Source: Apoderus coryli (Eukaryota; Arthropoda; Insecta; Coleoptera; Attelabidae). Taken from it: a stretch of 64,000 nucleotides of DNA. Each line of letters begins with the position of its first letter. The stretch's first letter is position 1. Positions 11,210 to 24,060 of this stretch are shown in pieces. A program made the position numbers and the translations under genes. Below the pieces are notes generated by a model that saw nothing but the letters and a program-made list of their open reading frames with translations, had not been told where the DNA came from and ran no database searches. The stretch spans positions 11,883,135-11,947,134 of the forward strand of contig OU452202.1 of assembly GCA_911728435.2 (NCBI GenBank). Reading direction: 5' to 3'.

Positions 11210-11500
11210 GTGGATGTGTTCGAACCAATTGTCTAAGCACTTTGATTGCTTGGAATGATGCAGCTCCAAATGTTTTAAAAAGCATCAACCGATTTTCAAT
11301 GCATTAAAAAACGTTGCATAAGCAATTTATTTTTGATGAGCGTGATAAAAAGTAATTTTGTTAATTCATTGTCTAGAGTTTTCCTCAATTCTTCTTCATA
11401 TGAATAATTCTGTACCATTCAAAACTGACGGTACTACATTGCTCCTCTAATCGCACGATTGCGACATTTCGAGTATTTCCAATCCTTATTGCCGACTTTT
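11210..11500 (-). pseudogene. Strongly decayed mariner transposase fragment
   Basis: The minus strand contains traces parallel to the mariner at 41301-42236: a C-terminal CLDNWFEH (compare CFDNWFKR), and further upstream VVPSVLNGTE with SQSCD (compare the segment with HVATVPLEQRRTVNSEW). No intact frame, no ends found. An older copy of a related mariner lineage. Confidence 0.5.
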
Positions 11501-11645
11501 AAAGCAAGGCGATTGAGATGTTTTTCAATATTTTAAATCCACACAAGGCGCGGCAACGTGAGCAAATCGATGAGTAGAACATTTGCCTTATACTAATATT
11601 GAGAGACACGTTTTACCACTTCACCGAAACCCTTTGTTAAATCTC

Positions 11646-11690
11646 AACACGCGTTTCACTAGCTTAAATATTAACGCGCGTTTCACTAGC
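11646..11690. repeat. Short direct repeat
   Basis: CGCGTTTCACTAGC occurs at about 11650-11663 and again at about 11677-11690, 27 bp apart, with similar flanks. Function unknown. Confidence 0.5.
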
Positions 11691-12608
11691 ATTGGTAGCC
11701 CATGCCTTGATCTTTAAATACCAGGCCATAAACAGCAGCAAAATACGATGGCCCTGGGATTCGTACTCAACAAAAGTCTAACCAAGTTCATCGGCACATT
11801 TTTGTGTGATCAATGAATTTATGTCTTGCACTGTGCTGCATTGAGTGAGTGTCTACCGGTAAATTAAGGTAGTCGATGAAGCGGCACTAAGAAATAATTT
11901 TATTTTTGTTCATTATAGATAATGTCAACTATAGGTTTACCTACGCAAAACTCGTTTTAAAAAAAACTTTCCATTACACTATCTCGAGAAGGAAAAGTTT
12001 AATTAAGATGAAATACGGATAATAACAATAATTTATAAAATTAGTCTCATTTACTTTTTTTATTATTTTTGTTTTAATTTTTAATCATAAATTTAATTTA
12101 GTATGTCTAGTATCAAGAAGATTTGCAATTGTGAACTCATGGTATTCATTCTTTAATTACAGTGCATATATTTTGTTTCACCAGCTCTCTTGCATTTCCA
12201 AGTACTTACAGGATCTCCTTCCTTATAATTTACTCGAGATACACTTAATTTTACCAGAGGTTTCTTAATTAGATACGTAGTTCATCTTAAAATAAAATAT
12301 TGCGATATTGCCATACCTACATAGTTAGTACAGTGACGGAGAGCGAAAGTGTCAGGTGGAATTAGTGGTTTGTGATTTGTGAAAATTTTCAGGACAGCTT
12401 GCTATTAAAAAAATATGATCATGAATCAAAAGGGGCGAAAGGAATACGCGCCACTGTTCTATATTTGTTCAGAGATTTGGTAATATTGAATAAACGGTTA
12501 CGATGATACAAATCACAGTGTGCACTATCTTGAATTATTTAATTATTGTGTTTTATTGAAAAATATATAAGTTAACTATGCAAATATGCAACGCTCTTAA
12601 TTATATAT

Positions 12609-13345
12609 ACAAGGTGTTCAAAATTTGTGAGCGAATTGGGAACGTCTAATCATGAAAAAAACCTAAATTTTAATTTTTCGAAAAGCCCTTATTTAAAAAG
12701 ATACAGGGTGTTAAAGATGACTGCCTGAGAACGATTTTTTTGAAATATTTTCGAAACGAATAAAGATGAATTAATCAAATGTAGCATATTTATTCACCTA
12801 GTTAAATGTCAAAAATGTGATAAAGTTTTCTACATAAAAAGGCATACTTGTTTTTTCTCGAAAACATTAAAGGTTTTCGAGAAATTCAAGCTTGAAAATT
12901 TTGGGATAAAACTGGTCCTTAGTACACAGCATTAATAAAATTTTGGAAAACTTTTCGTTAGCAAACTGTATTTTATTAATGGTGTGTACTAAGGACCAGT
13001 TTTGTCCTAATATTTTCAAACTCGAATTTCTCAAAAACCTGTAAATTTTTCGAGAAAAAACAAGTATGCCTTTTTTATGTAGAAAACTATATTTTATCAC
13101 ATTTTTGAACAAATGGAATAAAACTCACAAGAAAAAAAAGTTAGGTTATAATTACGGCAAGGTTATTCAAATGCATGTCAGTTTACGACATTTAACTAGG
13201 TGAATAAATATGCTACATTTGATTAATTCATCTTTACTCGTTTTGAAATTATTTCAAAAAAATTGTCCTCAGGCAGTCATGTTTAGCACCCTGTATCTTT
13301 GTAAATAAGGACTTTTCGAAAACTTACAATATTTATTATTAGGTA
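12609..13345. repeat. Foldback element (ACAAGGTGTT family), copy 1
   Basis: The start (ACAAGGTGTTC...TTTGTGAGCGAATTGGG) matches the third copy at 16491. Within it, long imperfect inverted repeats face each other: AGATACAGGGTGTTAAAGATG...TGCCTGAG and, near 13270-13300, CTCAGGCAGTCATG...CACCCTGTATCT. A second nested pair around CGAGAAA / TTTCTCG and AAGGACCAGTTTT lies toward the centre. The whole would fold into a hairpin. The 81-codon frame on the minus strand is a by-product of the repeat. Confidence 0.8.
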
Positions 13346-14293
13346 AGCATCCGATGAAACTATTGCCTTGTGAGTTAATTGGTTTTAGTAAGTAGTGAAT
13401 CAGTTGGTGGCTTTTCTATGTTGTTGGAGCTACTACTAACCGGTGGTCAATATTTTACCTCTTCGTCTCTACGTCTAATCATGAAAAAAACCTAAATTTT
13501 AATTTTTCGAAAAGCCCTTATTTAAAAAGATACAGGGTGTTAAAGATGACTGCCTGAGAACGATTTTTTTGAAATATTTTCGAAACGAATAAAGATGAAT
13601 TAATCAAATGTAGCATATTTATTCACCTAGTTAAATGTCAAAAATGTGATAAAGTTTTCTACATAAAAAGGCATACTTGTTTTTTCTCGAAAACATTAAA
13701 GGTTTTCGAGAAATTCAAGCTTGAAAATTTTGGGATAAAACTGGTCCTTAGTACACAGCATTAATAAAATTTTGGAAAACTTTTCGTTAGCAAACTGTAT
13801 TTTATTAATGGTGTGTACTAAGGACCAGTTTTGTCCTAATATTTTCAAACTCGAATTTCTCAAAAACCTGTAAATTTTTCGAGAAAAAACAAGTATGCCT
13901 TTTTTATGTAGAAAACTATATTTTATCACATTTTTGAACAAATGGAATAAAACTCACAAGAAAAAAAAGTTAGGTTATAATTACGGCAAGGTTATTCAAA
14001 TGCATGTCAGTTTACGACATTTAACTAGGTGAATAAATATGCTACATTTGATTAATTCATCTTTACTCGTTTTGAAATTATTTCAAAAAAATTGTCCTCA
14101 GGCAGTCATGTTTAGCACCCTGTATCTTTGTAAATAAGGACTTTTCGAAAACTTACAATATTTATTATTAGGTAAGCATCCGATGAAACTATTGCCTTGT
14201 GAGTTAATTGGTTTTAGTAAGTAGTGAATCAGTTGGTGGCTTTTCTATGTTGTTGGAGCTACTACTAACCGGTGGTCAATATTTTACCTCTTC
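12642..14293. repeat. Tandem duplication of an 823-bp segment
   Basis: Unit 12642-13464 and unit 13471-14293 (829-bp offset, separated by GTCTCT) look identical by eye over their whole length. Each holds most of the foldback element plus about 120 bp of flanking sequence ending GGTGGTCAATATTTTACCTC. The duplication begins inside the foldback, so it is a segmental event and not a second transposition. Either a very recent duplication or an assembly artefact. Confidence 0.9.
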
Positions 14294-16490
14294 CATAAAG
14301 TTCTTCACTGCTTTACTATTATCACGCTAATTTGGATCCCTTCGATGAAGAAATATGTCGATATTTATTGAATAGTATTCGAATTAAGACACCCCGCGTC
14401 ACTTATCGTAAACCGTTGTTAAATTTAATAATAAAGCTATAATATTAAACTACAGGCTTACATTCAGATATAGCAATTTTATAAAATTCACAAAATACAA
14501 TTCTTTCAAATGCTTGCAGCTACAACAAGTAGTCCCAAAACACTACTTATATAACACAATAAATATGAGAATAAAACACAGGAGATATGGTTAAAAATAT
14601 AATACAAATAAAAATGGAAACGGTACCCAATATTTCAAAAAATAGACACAAACGCAAGTGTTATTAATTTTCCACCACTCCCAAAATTATGGAGGAAGGG
14701 CTGAAATTAAAATCAAGCAGCGCATATAAATTATAGGGCTCTATCGATAGACAAAGGACATGAGTGTCTCGAAATAAAACTCAACGATCAGTATTAAACC
14801 CGATCTGGGCACCAGGAAATTTAAGTTGCTCAGACAATCAATGGAGTTGTGAATCATAAGCACACAAAACACTTTATTGCGTCTATCATTAGTGTTTTAC
14901 TGTCCGAGGATACATACCGGTAGTCGGTAGGATAGGTACTTGAGTAGTCCTCTGATCCGATTGAGGTATGCGCTCGTAACAGTAATATGCAGTATGAAAC
15001 ATTACTCCATTGGTGTTCTATGTTTTACGCCTGTCTGAGGATAGGTACGTGAGTAGTCCTCTGAAACTACTCCTGCTACAGGCACCATCCAAGAAATGTA
15101 CAATAAAGAAGATGCACTGTAGACGTTTGAGAAAAATAGCGACTACTTCGGATGACAAATTCAAGCGTAAGGCTATCACAATACGTTGTGTTATAATATG
15201 AGGCACACATGTTAACTCTCGGTCAAACAGCATGCATCTTGAGATCTTGAATCTCATCAAGTCGACCTAAAGCTTTGACATCTAATAATACAACACAACA
15301 GCTGTTGCCGCACCCTGCAAAAGCTACCGACATTAAAGACAGGAAACCCCCCGAAATATATGAGAGAAGCGAGAAGCTCAATAAGTGCTTTTTTTAGAAC
15401 GGGTCCGACAACGAAACCACGTAAGATTGTTAGTCAACTTTGTAGCAGCAGAGAGAACGTCGTTTACAATCTTTGTCATTCCTTGTAAGATATTAAGTTT
15501 CTAAAGACGCTTACTGAATTTCATTGGTACCTTCTCCAATGCTCAAATCTCTTTAATGAAGAAGGGAACCACAAATTGCTAGCATATTTCAACTGTAGCC
15601 TGACAATAAACTGACGCCGCGACGCGACGGTCACAGCGCAGACCCCTGTGGGATCCCATTCAAAACAAATAACTTAGTCAACATAGCTGTTACAAAATAA
15701 AATAGTTTATTATTTAAAATAGTAGTAGTACTTTCTATAGATATATGCTTAATGTTTATATAGGTAACTATTATTTTTTTAAAGTACTTAATTGAATTGT
15801 CAAAGAAAATTTGATAGCAAAATTTGAACTCGTGTAGAACAGAATTTCCAACTGCAAATTTATGTTTTGAGATTTAAGGTAAAGTATTTTGAATTTTTGA
15901 AAATTCCCGTTAAATGACTTATGATTACCTATGCTATTAATGAATAAGAAAGCTAAAGATATCAAAACGGCGGATTTTGAAAAAATCCACTTGGACCCTT
16001 TTTATTGCAAACAATATTTCAGGATCTTTTTACTTGAGAAAGTATGCAGAGAAACATCCCTGCTCTTGAGCTTATAAAAAGTAGTTTAAGGCCTAGCAAA
16101 TAACAAAATATAGACAACTTGAATGTTGAATGATAAAAACACATTGGTATAATCATGAATGATGGTTAATTAAAATCTGATTCTATATGGCTACGACATC
16201 TTCAGTATCCATATTTTTGTACAATTTCTTTGTTTTTTATGATCTTTTCTTTTGTTCTGACACTTTCAGCTTAAAATATTGGATCTGTTTACATTTGATC
16301 GGAAATATGTGAATAAGTTTACAATAAAAGGGAAACAAGTGCACTTGGATCCCTTTCTTAATGAAGATTCCTGTATTTTTATTTGCATGGTTTTTTTTTA
16401 CTATCGCATAGATGACGCTCTGTGGGAGGAATCATCTCTTAAATAAAATAAAGCGTTACTTTGGGTGTGCAAATCTGTAGTTAACTCTAT
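14294..16490. other. Non-coding, no gene seen
   Basis: A direct repeat of GGATAGGTAC(T/G)TGAGTAGTCCTCTGA occurs near 14930 and 15040. Otherwise AT-rich sequence and short frames without recognisable content. Confidence 0.4.
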
Positions 16491-17136
16491 ACAAGGTGTT
16501 TCTAAAAAAGCTAGCCCAAATTTGTGAGCGAATTGGGGACATCTAATCATGAAAAAAACCTAAATTGTAATTTTTCGAAAAGTCCTTATTTACAAAACTA
16601 CAGGGTGTTAAAGATGACCGCCTGAGGACGATTTTTTTGAAATATTTTCGAAACGAGTAAAGATGAATTAACCAAATGTAGCATATTTTTTTCATCTAGT
16701 TAAATGTCGTAAACTGACATGAAATTGAATAAAAAAGGATGACCATAGGCGGGTAAATGGGGAGAACCTTGCCTTAATTATAACCTAACTTTTTTTCCTT
16801 GTGATTTTTATTTATTTTGTGTCAAAAATGTGATAAAATAAATTTTTCTACCTAAAAAAGGCATACTTCTTTTTTCTCGAAAAACTTAAAGGTTTTCGAG
16901 AAATTCGAGTTTGAAAATTTTAGGACAAAACTGGTCCTTAGTACATTGGAAAACTTTTTGTTAGCAAACTGTATTTCAATAATGGACCAGTTTTGTCATA
17001 AAAAATTTTCAAACTCAAATTTTTCGAAAACCTTAAGTTTTTCGAGAAAAAACAAGTATGCCTTTTTTATGAAGAAAACTTTATTTTATAACATTTTTGA
17101 CACAAAATGAATAAAATTCATAAGGAAAAAAAGTTA
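16491..17136. repeat. Foldback element (ACAAGGTGTT family), diverged copy
   Basis: Shares its start and internal sequence with the copies at 12609 and 13471, including CTAATCATGAAAAAAACCTA and the CGAGAAA/TTTCTCG nested inverted repeats, with many substitutions and a roughly 100-bp rearrangement. The right terminal arm is missing after AAAAAAAGTTAG, so it is truncated. Confidence 0.75.
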
Positions 17137-18240
17137 GTTTCCAGCATTGAACCTGTGGCACTTAAAGAAAATCGGTATTTCGATGGTAGATGATCACTCT
17201 TCTGGTGAACAGTTCAAGTAGATGCATTTCTCTATGAGGTTTCTAATGGTTTTAATATCTACTCAATCCAAACATGGGTATTATATTAATTGAAACAGAA
17301 CACGAATCTTGCTTATAGGCAATGTTTGCTTCCGGTTTGCAGCAAACATGTCTTGTAGGCTGTTAGACAAAATAACGTATATTGATACATAAACCGATCT
17401 TCAACAGCTACGTTTTAGTACTCTTCATGTTTTAATGACTTGACTCAATCAAATATGAACCTCTTATATTAATTAAAGATCTGCATGACTTTCTTTAAAG
17501 AAATCATGGAAATCTGCCGTTTTCGGATTGTTGTCATTCCCTCAGGGATAAAAATCACTAAAAGTAAACGGAGGTGCAGAATTGAGAATTGGACATCTGT
17601 TCTGTAATTATTCTTTGGCTAAATGGGTTTATTGAATAGGATCAGAAGCTTTTTCTGTGTTTAGTTCTCGCACTGCACTGAATGTTTCTTTAGCCGCTTT
17701 ACAGTATATCATAATTTCATAAGTATATAGTCGCGCATCGTGTGATTTCTTTTCCTACTCCCGTGAGAATCGGTGTATGATAAATCAAATTCATTTTATA
17801 TCGGTATTTTGCTCTATCCTAGCGCTCCTGTGTCTTGCAAAGTGGTCTTTGCGGTCGACACTTGAAATATTAAGTTTCTTTTCTGTAATAGTCTAATAAT
17901 AACTCGATGTTATTTCATTGGTAAATGTCAGGTAGGAAAATTAGCAGCAAAAAGTTGCCTCTATACTAATAGCCAGTTGATAAAACTGTCTTTAAATATA
18001 AGTTGTTAGTTACAAAATCTTTGCAACCTAATAATTATAGGTAGGTATACATAGATACCATGCGTCGACCTTTGTTACTTTATTATTATCTTCTATTTCT
18101 TCATGATAATTATTAACACTCATGAGTACTAGCGCATTCAGGCGCCTTCCCATTGCAGTATTTTTTAGCCAGGTTGAGGTACATTCTTTTAAGGATTGAT
18201 CTAGTGTCGTCCTTATGCACGGTGCAGTGATACTTTTTTA
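17137..18240. other. Non-coding, no gene seen
   Basis: No gene, RNA or repeat pair recognised. Confidence 0.4.
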
Positions 18241-18437
18241 AGTTTTACCAGTGGCGGCTCGCAACTCATTCAACTAGGGAGGCTAAACTTACCTAGACCC
18301 CACCACCCAGGAGACACTACAATAACACCTACACTACAATAACACCTAGTCTAGACGTTGTTGGGTACTATCCTGATTATATTTAACTTGTTCATTATAA
18401 TTCTCAATTTTTTAATAATACGCAGAATTAACATATT

Positions 18438-19833
18438 TCGTTTGAAACGACACCCGCATCCCCTGTTTTTTGGACTCTTTAATTTTTTCCTAATAGTCCT
18501 CTGCCTGAGAAATAATCTGAGCGTAGTGAGTATGCGTCAAACCTTCTGGGTTACGCGCTACAACCCTTGATATATTAACATACATGCCCTGCTGTTTTGT
18601 TTGAAACGACTCCCGTACCCCCTGTTTTTTTTTTTAAATTCTGTCACTTTTTTCTAATATACCTCTTCCTGAGAAATAATTTGAGCTTAGTGAGAATGCG
18701 TTACACCTTCTGAGTTACGCGCTACAACCCCTGATATATTAACATACATGGTCTGCTATTTTGTTTAAAACGACCCTCGTATCCCCTGTTATTTTTATTC
18801 TCTCTTTTTTTTTCTAATAGTCCTCTTCTTGAGAAATAATTTGAGCCTAGTGAGAATGCGTCACATCTTCTATAACCCTTGATATCAGTGGCGACACGTG
18901 ACTTTTTCTAAAGTGTTACCAAAACCAGATGTGAAAAATTTTATCTTGTTTTGTTAATTTTTTGCTTATTTTAGGTATTTTGTTTAAACTTTTTGTTAAT
19001 TTTTTTTTTAAGTAAACATTGCTAAGACTAATCCAGGCGTGTGGGATAAAATAAAATAAATCACTATTAAATTATACAAGGAGAAGGCTTTTCATGTAGT
19101 TGATCGATTACGCAGCGGCACTCATCCATGTTTATTTATTTAATTACTCGCACACTGTGTCCCGCAGCATATTCTGTGTAATGACTAACGAGTTACCAAA
19201 ACAAAAAATGGTAACAAGCGTAGGTACATAATTTCCAACCCCGCCGAAACAGTTCAAGAACGGTAATTTTCTTGCGCAGTGGTCTTGTGAGTTGCGCAGT
19301 GCACTGATTTGGTGTTGGGAGTGGTAATATGACCGTTCTTAAATGGTTTTCGGTGGGGTTGGAACAGAGGTTCGAACAGCCTCGACCAGGGGCCGACGCG
19401 ACGGACCATCACGCGTATCCATAAAGGAAAGTGGTAACATTCAATCTAGTCCAAGCGAGGCAGATTTATCGTGCCCCGAGACGGTGTTGGTTATATAGGT
19501 ATACGCATTTTCTTTATTATAAATATATGTTATCTACGAAATGTATAACCCAGACATAGAGCGAATTACTTTTGTGGATTTGGTTAATTTCATTTATTAA
19601 TTACTGAATTATTACATATTGCTGTTGGTAAAAAAATAAATAAAATTATTTTACAGTTAGTAGTCATAAAATATTAATTTCAAGATTTTTAACTGTTACC
19701 AATGGTAACAGTGGTTACATGGACGCTTCGCCACTGGTTGATATAATATCCCCCGTTTCCCCTGTTTTTTGTATTCTTTCTAGTTCTCTTTATTGAAAAT
19801 GATTTGACCCTTGCGAGATAGTCGACACTCCGT
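18438..19833. repeat. Tandem array of ~140-165-bp units, interrupted
   Basis: Three units at about 18438-18598, 18599-18762 and 18763-18885 share TTTGAAACGAC, CCCCTGTT, the block CCTGAGAAATAATYTGAG, GTGAGAATGCGT and (in the first two) GGTTACGCGCTACAACCC. A further partial unit resumes at 19737-19833 after the MITE insertion. The units differ by many substitutions, so the array is old or degenerate. Confidence 0.75.
18886..19736. mobile_element. hAT-like MITE inserted in the tandem array
   Basis: 851-bp element. The left end CAGTGGCGACACGT is matched by the inverted right end, whose reverse complement begins CAGTGGCGAAGCGT. Flanks are CTTGATAT (18878-18885) and GTTGATAT (19737-19744), an 8-bp target duplication with one difference; 8 bp is the hAT signature. 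Inner inverted repeats around CCAACCCCGCCGAAA / TTTTCGGTGGGGTTGG lie near 19240 and 19340. No transposase. Confidence 0.75.
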
Positions 19834-19836
19834 TGA

Positions 19837-20873
19837 ATTAAATCCACACCCCTGTCAAACTTAATATTCATATTATATATTATACCTAGGTATACAAGTT
19901 TCAATATAATTATCAATGTATTTTACTTAATAAACTATTTTTGCCTCATCAAATGTTTTTTATAAAACCAGTATATTTAAACAATCCTTAAAAGCCTTCT
20001 CTTTATCTTAATATTATCGATAATTTGAGATAAAACCGATTCAATAATAGGTACATGCCCAATGCTTGACATGGTTCAATGTAAAAAAGTAAATATGAAA
20101 TAAAATTAAATCTGATGCTAACTTCCACTACATTATTTTCTCTAATTAAAAAATATGAACCTATAATTATTGAAGTATGTAAGCTGCAGTTTTCTCTAAT
20201 TCGTAACTCAACGGTTTTCGTGTTAGCAATAAATGGCAGACGCACACGCTATTGAATATACCCTGTGTAACTACTTTTCCTTTTAAATTGAAATCAAGTT
20301 AGTTAAAAATCATTTGTTGGAAATATGTTAAACTTGTAATTACTAGGTAAATATGTTAGAATCAGTTAGCAGATCGCTCTAAAGCAAATAAATCTAGAGT
20401 TAAGTCGTATAATTACGTAGGCAAAATGCACTTGTGCAGAGAAGGACGGTTGCAATAAAATATGGGAGGAAACAAAAGCTAATCGTACACAATCATAATG
20501 GCAATTTGCATAATTTTCTGTCAAGCTAACCACCAATTGCGTGTTTAGAACCTGCCTATTGACAATGAATAATAACACGTAAACCTTAACATTTAACCAA
20601 TAAAAATACTGACAGTAAAACGGTGATTTAGATGCATAGCTACTATACAATAATTTTTGATTAATAACGCGTTACAAGTTATCTGTTGTAATGTAAAATA
20701 ATAATTTTTGCGGCTTTCTTTATTTATTTTTTGTTTAATTAGAACACACTATAAGTCAAGGTTTTAATATTATCTTATAATATCAATATTCTTATAAAAG
20801 CATGGGCGCTGGCGGAAATATTTTCAGGGGAGGAGTAAACTGGTTTTCAGCGAAAATATGAATATTCACATTA
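19837..20873. other. Non-coding, no gene seen
   Basis: AT-rich; small minus-strand frames have no recognisable domains. Confidence 0.4.
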
Positions 20874-20877
20874 TTAA

Positions 20878-22506
20878 CTCCTTCGCAACCACCCTATCTG
20901 GAGAGTTATTCATACCAGGTGGAACGTGGTGAAATTTTTGCACAAATTTGTGCGATATCAGGGAGGTCATAATATTTTCAAAACCTTTATTAAATTTTAT
21001 GCAAATACCATTACATCCACCCCTGGATAAACGTGGTATACACATAATATCAATATGTGGATACATACAACACATCACAATTATAGGGTGTCCGGAAATG
21101 ATGTGTACAACGGAATGGCACAAATTCCTTGGCCGAAAATATGATGATTTATATCTATCTATCTATATAAAAAATTGCGTGGTTTGGGCGCTAGAGGGCT
21201 TTAAAAGTGAATATTTTTTTTTACGTTTTTTCAAATAAATCGAAAAATATTTGATAAATTTTATTCATTTTTTAGATACGCGTTTGCACCAATAAACTAC
21301 AGTTTATTATTGCAGAAACTCCAATTTACAGGGTGTTTAAAAGCTTAGTCACAATAAATTATCTACCCATATTTTTTGTAATCCTGGAATAATCAATACC
21401 GGTTTTTATCTGTGAAAAGTTCATTTTATTTATAAACTATTTACTTTCTTACAGAATTTTCGTTTGTCAAACAGTTTCGAGACAAAAAAAATATTTTCTA
21501 AATCCCTACAAGCCTGAATCAGTACAACTTAATACATATAAATACGTAGTTAAAATCCATAATGACTTAGAGATAAACCGTAAAAAGAAAAAGACGAAAT
21601 TCTAAACGGAAATCAGGTTGAATTATTAAATTACAATAATATCATCTTTTTGTACTTGTCAAAGTAATCACAACCACCTTTTCATAAATACTTTGTGCTA
21701 AGTTACAATAATTATTAAGTACCTACTGATTCGGGCATGTAGGGATTTAGGAAATATTTTTTTAACTCTAAATTGTTTGACAAACTAAAATTTTGTAAGA
21801 GAGTAAATAGTTTCTAAATAAAATCAACTATTCACAGAAAAAAACTGGTATTGATTATAAGAGGGTTACAAAAAATATGGGTAGATAAGCTATAGTGACT
21901 AAGCTTTTAAACACCCTGTAATTCTAGAAATTGGAGTTTCTTCGATAAAAAACTATAGTTTATTGGTGCAAACGTGTATCTAAAAAATGAATAAAATCTC
22001 ATCAAATATTTGTCGATTTATATGAAAAAACGTAAAAAAAATATTCAATTTTAAAGCCCTCTAGCGCCCAAACCAAGCACTTTTGTATACAGATAAGTTG
22101 AGCTAAATCATCATATTTTGGGGGAATTTTTGCTACTCTGTTGTACACGTCATTTCCGGACACCCTGTATATTGATATAAAGTAACACTAGTAAAGGAAA
22201 GTAGAAGTAAAACTATTTTAAAATTTGATTAAAAAAATAAATACAATTAAATAAACAAAAAATGTATTGGTATTTGAACAAATGCTAAGGGATGGGAATG
22301 AAATTGCACAGTATTGTTCATAATATAAACAAAAAAACATGGGAATTACAAATGTCAAATTTCAAAAATTGTTCTAGTTTTCTAAATTTTTTGATGTTTT
22401 CTATACAGACCAATATACCAAATATCATTTTGACTGCGACATATTAAATATTGCCCATATATGTTTTCGTGTATGAAGGTATAAACGTTGCGTGGTTGCG
22501 AAGGGG
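20878..22506. mobile_element. piggyBac-like non-autonomous element
   Basis: The termini CTCCTTCGCAACCACC and GGTTGCGAAGGGG are inverted repeats, each directly flanked by TTAA (20874-20877 and 22507-22510), the piggyBac target. No transposase frame. About 1.6 kb, two thirds of which is a second foldback element (21084-22167) that inserted into it. Confidence 0.7.
21084..22167. mobile_element. Long foldback element (TAGGGTGTCCGG ends)
   Basis: About 1.08 kb made almost wholly of two imperfect inverted arms. The left end AGGGTGTCCGGAAATGA and right end TCATTTCCGGACACCCTG are flanked by TA. Paired internal markers include GGGCGCTAGAGGGCTTTAAA / TTTAAAGCCCTCTAGCGCCC and ACAGGGTGTTTAAAAGCTTA / TAAGCTTTTAAACACCCTGT. 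No coding capacity. The TA flanks suit a Tc1/mariner-type mobiliser, which is inference. Confidence 0.8.
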
Positions 22507-22995
22507 TTAATACAGGGGTTTCAAAAAGACGCGGCAACATTTAAGGGAGTGATTTCTCAGGTCATTTTATGAAAAAATGAAATGTATTGTTTCCAAGATA
22601 CAGGGTGTTTAAGTTTTTTTGTAAATAACTGTTTTTCTTTTAATTCAGTCAAATATCTCATAACCGCATTCTTTGAAATTTGGTAGCGTTGTTGCTAGAA
22701 ATAGGGAGCTTACCTATATGGCCCTAACTAGATCAAAATTACTAAGTCCAGTGGGGTTAGGGGGGCAACTTAATAACAAGTATTGATAAAAAAATGGACG
22801 CCACACACTGTAATTTCATTTCGATATTGTCTTGAGATAAAGCAAATGCAACTTTTTTTATCTCTTGTATTTTTTTCGTATATGTTGTTTACGTTTACGA
22901 GATAAAAATATCATTTATACCTAATACAAAACTGTTCAACCACCTCTAGAGTATGAAAGTTTCAAGTTTGAAGTGAAAATCTTAAGTTAGAAGCT

Positions 22996-23545
22996 TGTAG
23001 TGTGTGTAATCTAAAAGTCAACCAATCTATCCAGCATGTTTTGTTCGAATGTGTCCCTTTGTCATGTATCAATGAGAGTTCCGAGTATTTCCTTAGATCG
23101 TATCTCGACTCCAAGACTGAACTGTCTAAAAGTAATACTAAGTCAATTAAGACGATATGTTATCACATTGAAAATGTATTGAAGTTACGCTCCTTCTTTA
23201 TTAATGAATAGTAGTTAATTATAATGATATTAAGTGTCTTGGATAGGGCCTAGTAGTATGCATTTTTTTGTTTTTTTTTTAATTGTTATTTTCTTTCTCG
23301 TATTTTATATAAAACAATTCACTATTAATTTTCAGGGTAATAGCACGGTATGTAATAGTATAATATATGAATCGCATAACACCTATTTTATATGCATTGA
23401 TTAGTGTTTGGTGGTTATGGTTGTTGTTGATTGTATTTATAATAGATATTTTTGTTTTTGTTCTTCTAAAGTTTACATTGTACACAAACATTTTGCTGTA
23501 AATTTGTAAAAAAATTTATAAGCAAATAAATTGAATTGAATTGAA
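22996..23545 (+). mobile_element. 5'-truncated LINE insertion with target-site duplication
   Basis: A direct repeat TTAAGTTAGAAGCT flanks the insert exactly (22982-22995 and 23546-23559), a 14-bp target duplication. The insert ends in AATAAA followed by three TTGAA/GAATT-type units, a LINE-style tail. Its 5' part encodes a short frame (23002-23211) with a zinc-binding-like QSIQHVLFEC stretch, as found near the C-terminus of Jockey/R1-type polyproteins. Dead on arrival. Confidence 0.8.
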
Positions 23546-23778
23546 TTAAGTTAGAAGCTATATTTTGATTCAATCTTCAGATTTCTCGCTGACTCGGCAA
23601 TACGAAGCAGTATTAATAATTTTTATTAAAAAAAAAACCATCGGTGGCAGTTATAATATCGCCTATTAATTTTGATGCTCTGACAGAATTTTGTTATTGT
23701 TATGTATTTTCTCAAAACTCTTCGACACAGCTGACACGAAACAGAGTAGAGCTATAAAAATTTAATTTTCAATTGCAA

Positions 23779-24060
23779 TCAATGACATTTCGAATTCTTA
23801 TATTGCGAAAAATATTGATTAATTTCATCCAAGTAAGAGAGATCTATCGGGATGATGATACTTTTAGCGTATTGAACACTGAATTCACATAACGTCGTCC
23901 AAATCTTACGTGGACTTTGTGCTTTGTATAAATTATTCAGATTTACTTTTCTCTCTTGTCTGATTATATATCCAGGTACATTTCTTAAACGGCCAATCTT
24001 CCTCGGAACCATGTACGATGTAGACAATCCACACAAAACTCGCGAATATGTTCTTCCTAT
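23779..24060 (-). pseudogene. LINE fragment, region before the reverse transcriptase
   Basis: The minus-strand frame 24036-23779 has LNNLYKAQSPRKIWTTLCEF followed by IPIDLSYLDEINQYFSQ. This is the usual linker of CR1/Jockey-type ORF2 between endonuclease and reverse transcriptase (W..L, then EINQYF). No catalytic motif remains. Confidence 0.55.

Noticed and set aside
12867..13941. Two identical 81-codon minus-strand frames (12867-13112, 13696-13941)
   Set aside because: They lie inside the arms of the duplicated foldback element; the coding look is produced by the repeat and its duplication.
20866..21238. Overlapping 85- and 96-codon frames
   Set aside because: Both lie in the outer arm of the piggyBac-like element and the start of the foldback; no domain and opposite strands overlap.
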